64,000 nucleotides of DNA from Bradyrhizobium australiense (GTDB lineage: Bacteria > Pseudomonadota > Alphaproteobacteria > Rhizobiales > Xanthobacteraceae). Position 1 is the first letter of the stretch. Each line of letters opens with the position of its first letter. The position numbers and the translations under genes are program-made. The notes under the pieces are model-generated. The model had not been told where the DNA came from, did not search any database, and saw nothing but the letters and a program-made list of their open reading frames with translations. Below are positions 63,003 through 64,000 of the stretch, piece after piece. Where the stretch lies: positions 124,001-188,000 of the forward strand of contig NZ_JAAVLX010000011.1 of assembly GCF_013114825.1 (NCBI RefSeq). Reading direction: 5' to 3'.

Positions 63003-63665
63003 ATGCGTTTTCCTCGTTCACTCATATTGGCCGCCTGTATCGCCTCACTCCCGTTCGGAACGGCCTGGGGCCAGGGTGCGGCCGCAGGTGGAAGTGCCGG
63101 CGCCACAGGTTCCGGCGCTGCCGGTGCAGGTGCGGCCGGGGCTGGCGGGGGACGTGGCGGAGTGGGCACATCGGCTGTTTCGGGCGGAGCAGCCGTCGGA
63201 GGCGGTGCCCCAGCCGGACCGGTCGGGGGCGGGACACCCGCTGGGGCGGTCGGTGGAGGAGCCCCGGCTAACAACCCTGCTACGAACAGCGCTGCCGCAC
63301 CTCCAGGACCAGGACCTAATCCAGGGTACAATCCGGCGATTGCAAACTCACCTGCGGCCAATCCGCCAACCACGGGTGGTGTGATCGGGGGCTTCACGGG
63401 GGTTGGCAATCCGCCCGGCACCAACAGCAATGATGTTTCCGGCCAAGCGGGCTCTCCACCGGTCACAGGCCAGACCCAGCCCTCGACCGCCCCAGCTGGA
63501 GTTCGCGGCGTGGCCGAGAGCCCGCCAGCTCCGGCTACCGGACTGGTGACGCCTGCAGCGGACGGAGTTTCCACGAAGGTCGTTCCCGCTAAGCCGTGCA
63601 GCACGGCCGCTCGCGAAACGGATGGTACAACGACTTGTGTGGGTATCCCGAGCAAACGGCGATAG
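63003..63665 (+). CDS. Secreted Gly/Ala/Pro-rich protein
   Basis: 220 residues with a Sec signal (RFPRSLILAACIASLPFGTAWG). Residues 24-105 are a Gly/Ala repeat region (GAAGAGAAGAGGG, then GGGAPAGPVGGGTPAGAV). Next comes an Asn/Pro/Gly-rich part, and the end is a short cysteine motif PCSTAARETDGTTTCVGIP. ATG 63003 has GGGAG seven bases upstream. The composition suggests a disordered, elastin-like surface or matrix protein; function unknown. Confidence 0.7.
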   Translation: MRFPRSLILAACIASLPFGTAWGQGAAAGGSAGATGSGAAGAGAAGAGGGRGGVGTSAVSGGAAVGGGAPAGPVGGGTPAGAVGGGAPANNPATNSAAAPPGPGPNPGYNPAIANSPAANPPTTGGVIGGFTGVGNPPGTNSNDVSGQAGSPPVTGQTQPSTAPAGVRGVAESPPAPATGLVTPAADGVSTKVVPAKPCSTAARETDGTTTCVGIPSKRR

Positions 63666-63710
63666 GCGGTGTGGCCCCACCGCGCAGGCGGCGCTGATGT
63701 CGGCGGACCG

Positions 63711-64000
63711 GGCTTCGAAGTCGCACGGCTGCGCCGGGAGAAGGAACGGCTCCGCATATCTGGCAGATCCATCAGGACAGCAGCCGGCGCTCTGGCAGTC
63801 CCCGGGTCCATGCTGCTCTGCGGCACAGAGAACTGGGCCCAGCCGTGACCGGATCGAGCGACTGATGCGCCGGCATGGCATTCGGGCGATCATGCCGTCG
63901 CCAGGTCGGGTCCGCAGCACCGACAGTCTGGTCGCGCGCGACTTCACCGCCGCAGTCCCGAACCGGGTTTGGCTTGCCGATATCACCTACATCCCGACGG
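63711..64000 (+). mobile_element. Decayed IS3-family transposase, cut by the window edge
   Basis: The end of an OrfA-like coiled coil (FEVARLRREKERLR, 63711-63758) is fused directly to OrfB sequence (IHQDSSRRSGSPRVHAALRH). After a frame change near 63838 OrfB continues as RIERLMRRHGIRAIMPSPGR, then ARDFTAAVPNRVWLADITYIPT, the start of the DDE catalytic core with its first Asp. Much of the region between OrfA and OrfB is missing, so the copy is dead. It continues beyond 64000. Confidence 0.78.

Noticed and set aside
62978..63826. Minus-strand 282-codon Pro/Ala-rich frame
   Set aside because: It is the complement of the Gly/Ala/Pro-rich gene, and high GC keeps the frame open by chance.

Overview
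The window looks like chromosomal DNA of an alphaproteobacterium, most likely Bradyrhizobium or a close relative in Nitrobacteraceae. The basis is protein flavour only: a CsgH-type curli chaperone, IalB, a BTLCP cysteine protease, an ExoY-type sugar transferase, and several small secreted or zinc-ribbon proteins of a kind I associate with that family. No rRNA, tRNA, CRISPR array or complete insertion sequence was seen.

Region 1 (1-10 kb) holds an amyloid fibre locus. A minus-strand operon runs from a 20-repeat curlin (6023 to 4305) through a CsgH-like chaperone, a short curlin-repeat protein, a 41-residue small ORF, CsgF and CsgG (ending at 1793). CsgE was not found. Two near-identical 20-bp palindromes lie 200-270 bp upstream of the curlin gene, and a related palindrome overlaps the start codon of a plus-strand operon at 6880-8208. 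That operon encodes a RelE/Gp49-like toxin, an XRE antitoxin and a coupled 148-residue protein. A second small curlin-like gene and an IalB protein follow.

Region 2 (10-20 kb) is gene-poor and eroded. It has a truncated acyltransferase next to an intact one, a frameshifted VanZ-like gene, a secreted glycoside-hydrolase-like protein, a PilZ protein, and several very small secreted or membrane proteins. Long stretches carry no convincing gene.

Region 3 (20-58 kb) is a large exopolysaccharide locus with genes on both strands. It has an outer-membrane export lipoprotein (Wza type), a Wzc/ExoP-type tyrosine autokinase, an ExoY-type initiating transferase, two polymerase/ligase-like membrane proteins and a Wzx-type flippase. 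It also has five glycosyltransferases, a pyruvyl transferase, a PIG-L deacetylase, a sugar nucleotidyltransferase and an acyltransferase. Two secreted TIM-barrel hydrolases and a BTLCP protease lie among them. The right end (49.6-58 kb) is a sugar-modification block: an aminomutase-like PLP enzyme, an SDR epimerase, an NDP-sugar C-methyltransferase, a 3,5-epimerase-like protein, a DUF4910 protein, an acyltransferase and an AGE-family isomerase. Together these suggest an acylated, pyruvylated polymer with an unusual, possibly branched or C-methylated sugar. A methyltransferase at 48.8 kb is broken by a stop codon and a homopolymer frameshift.

Region 4 (58-64 kb) has a cold-shock-domain protein and a neighbour sharing an unrecognised C-terminal domain, further hypothetical proteins, a Gly/Ala/Pro-rich secreted protein, and a decayed IS3-family transposase running off the right edge.
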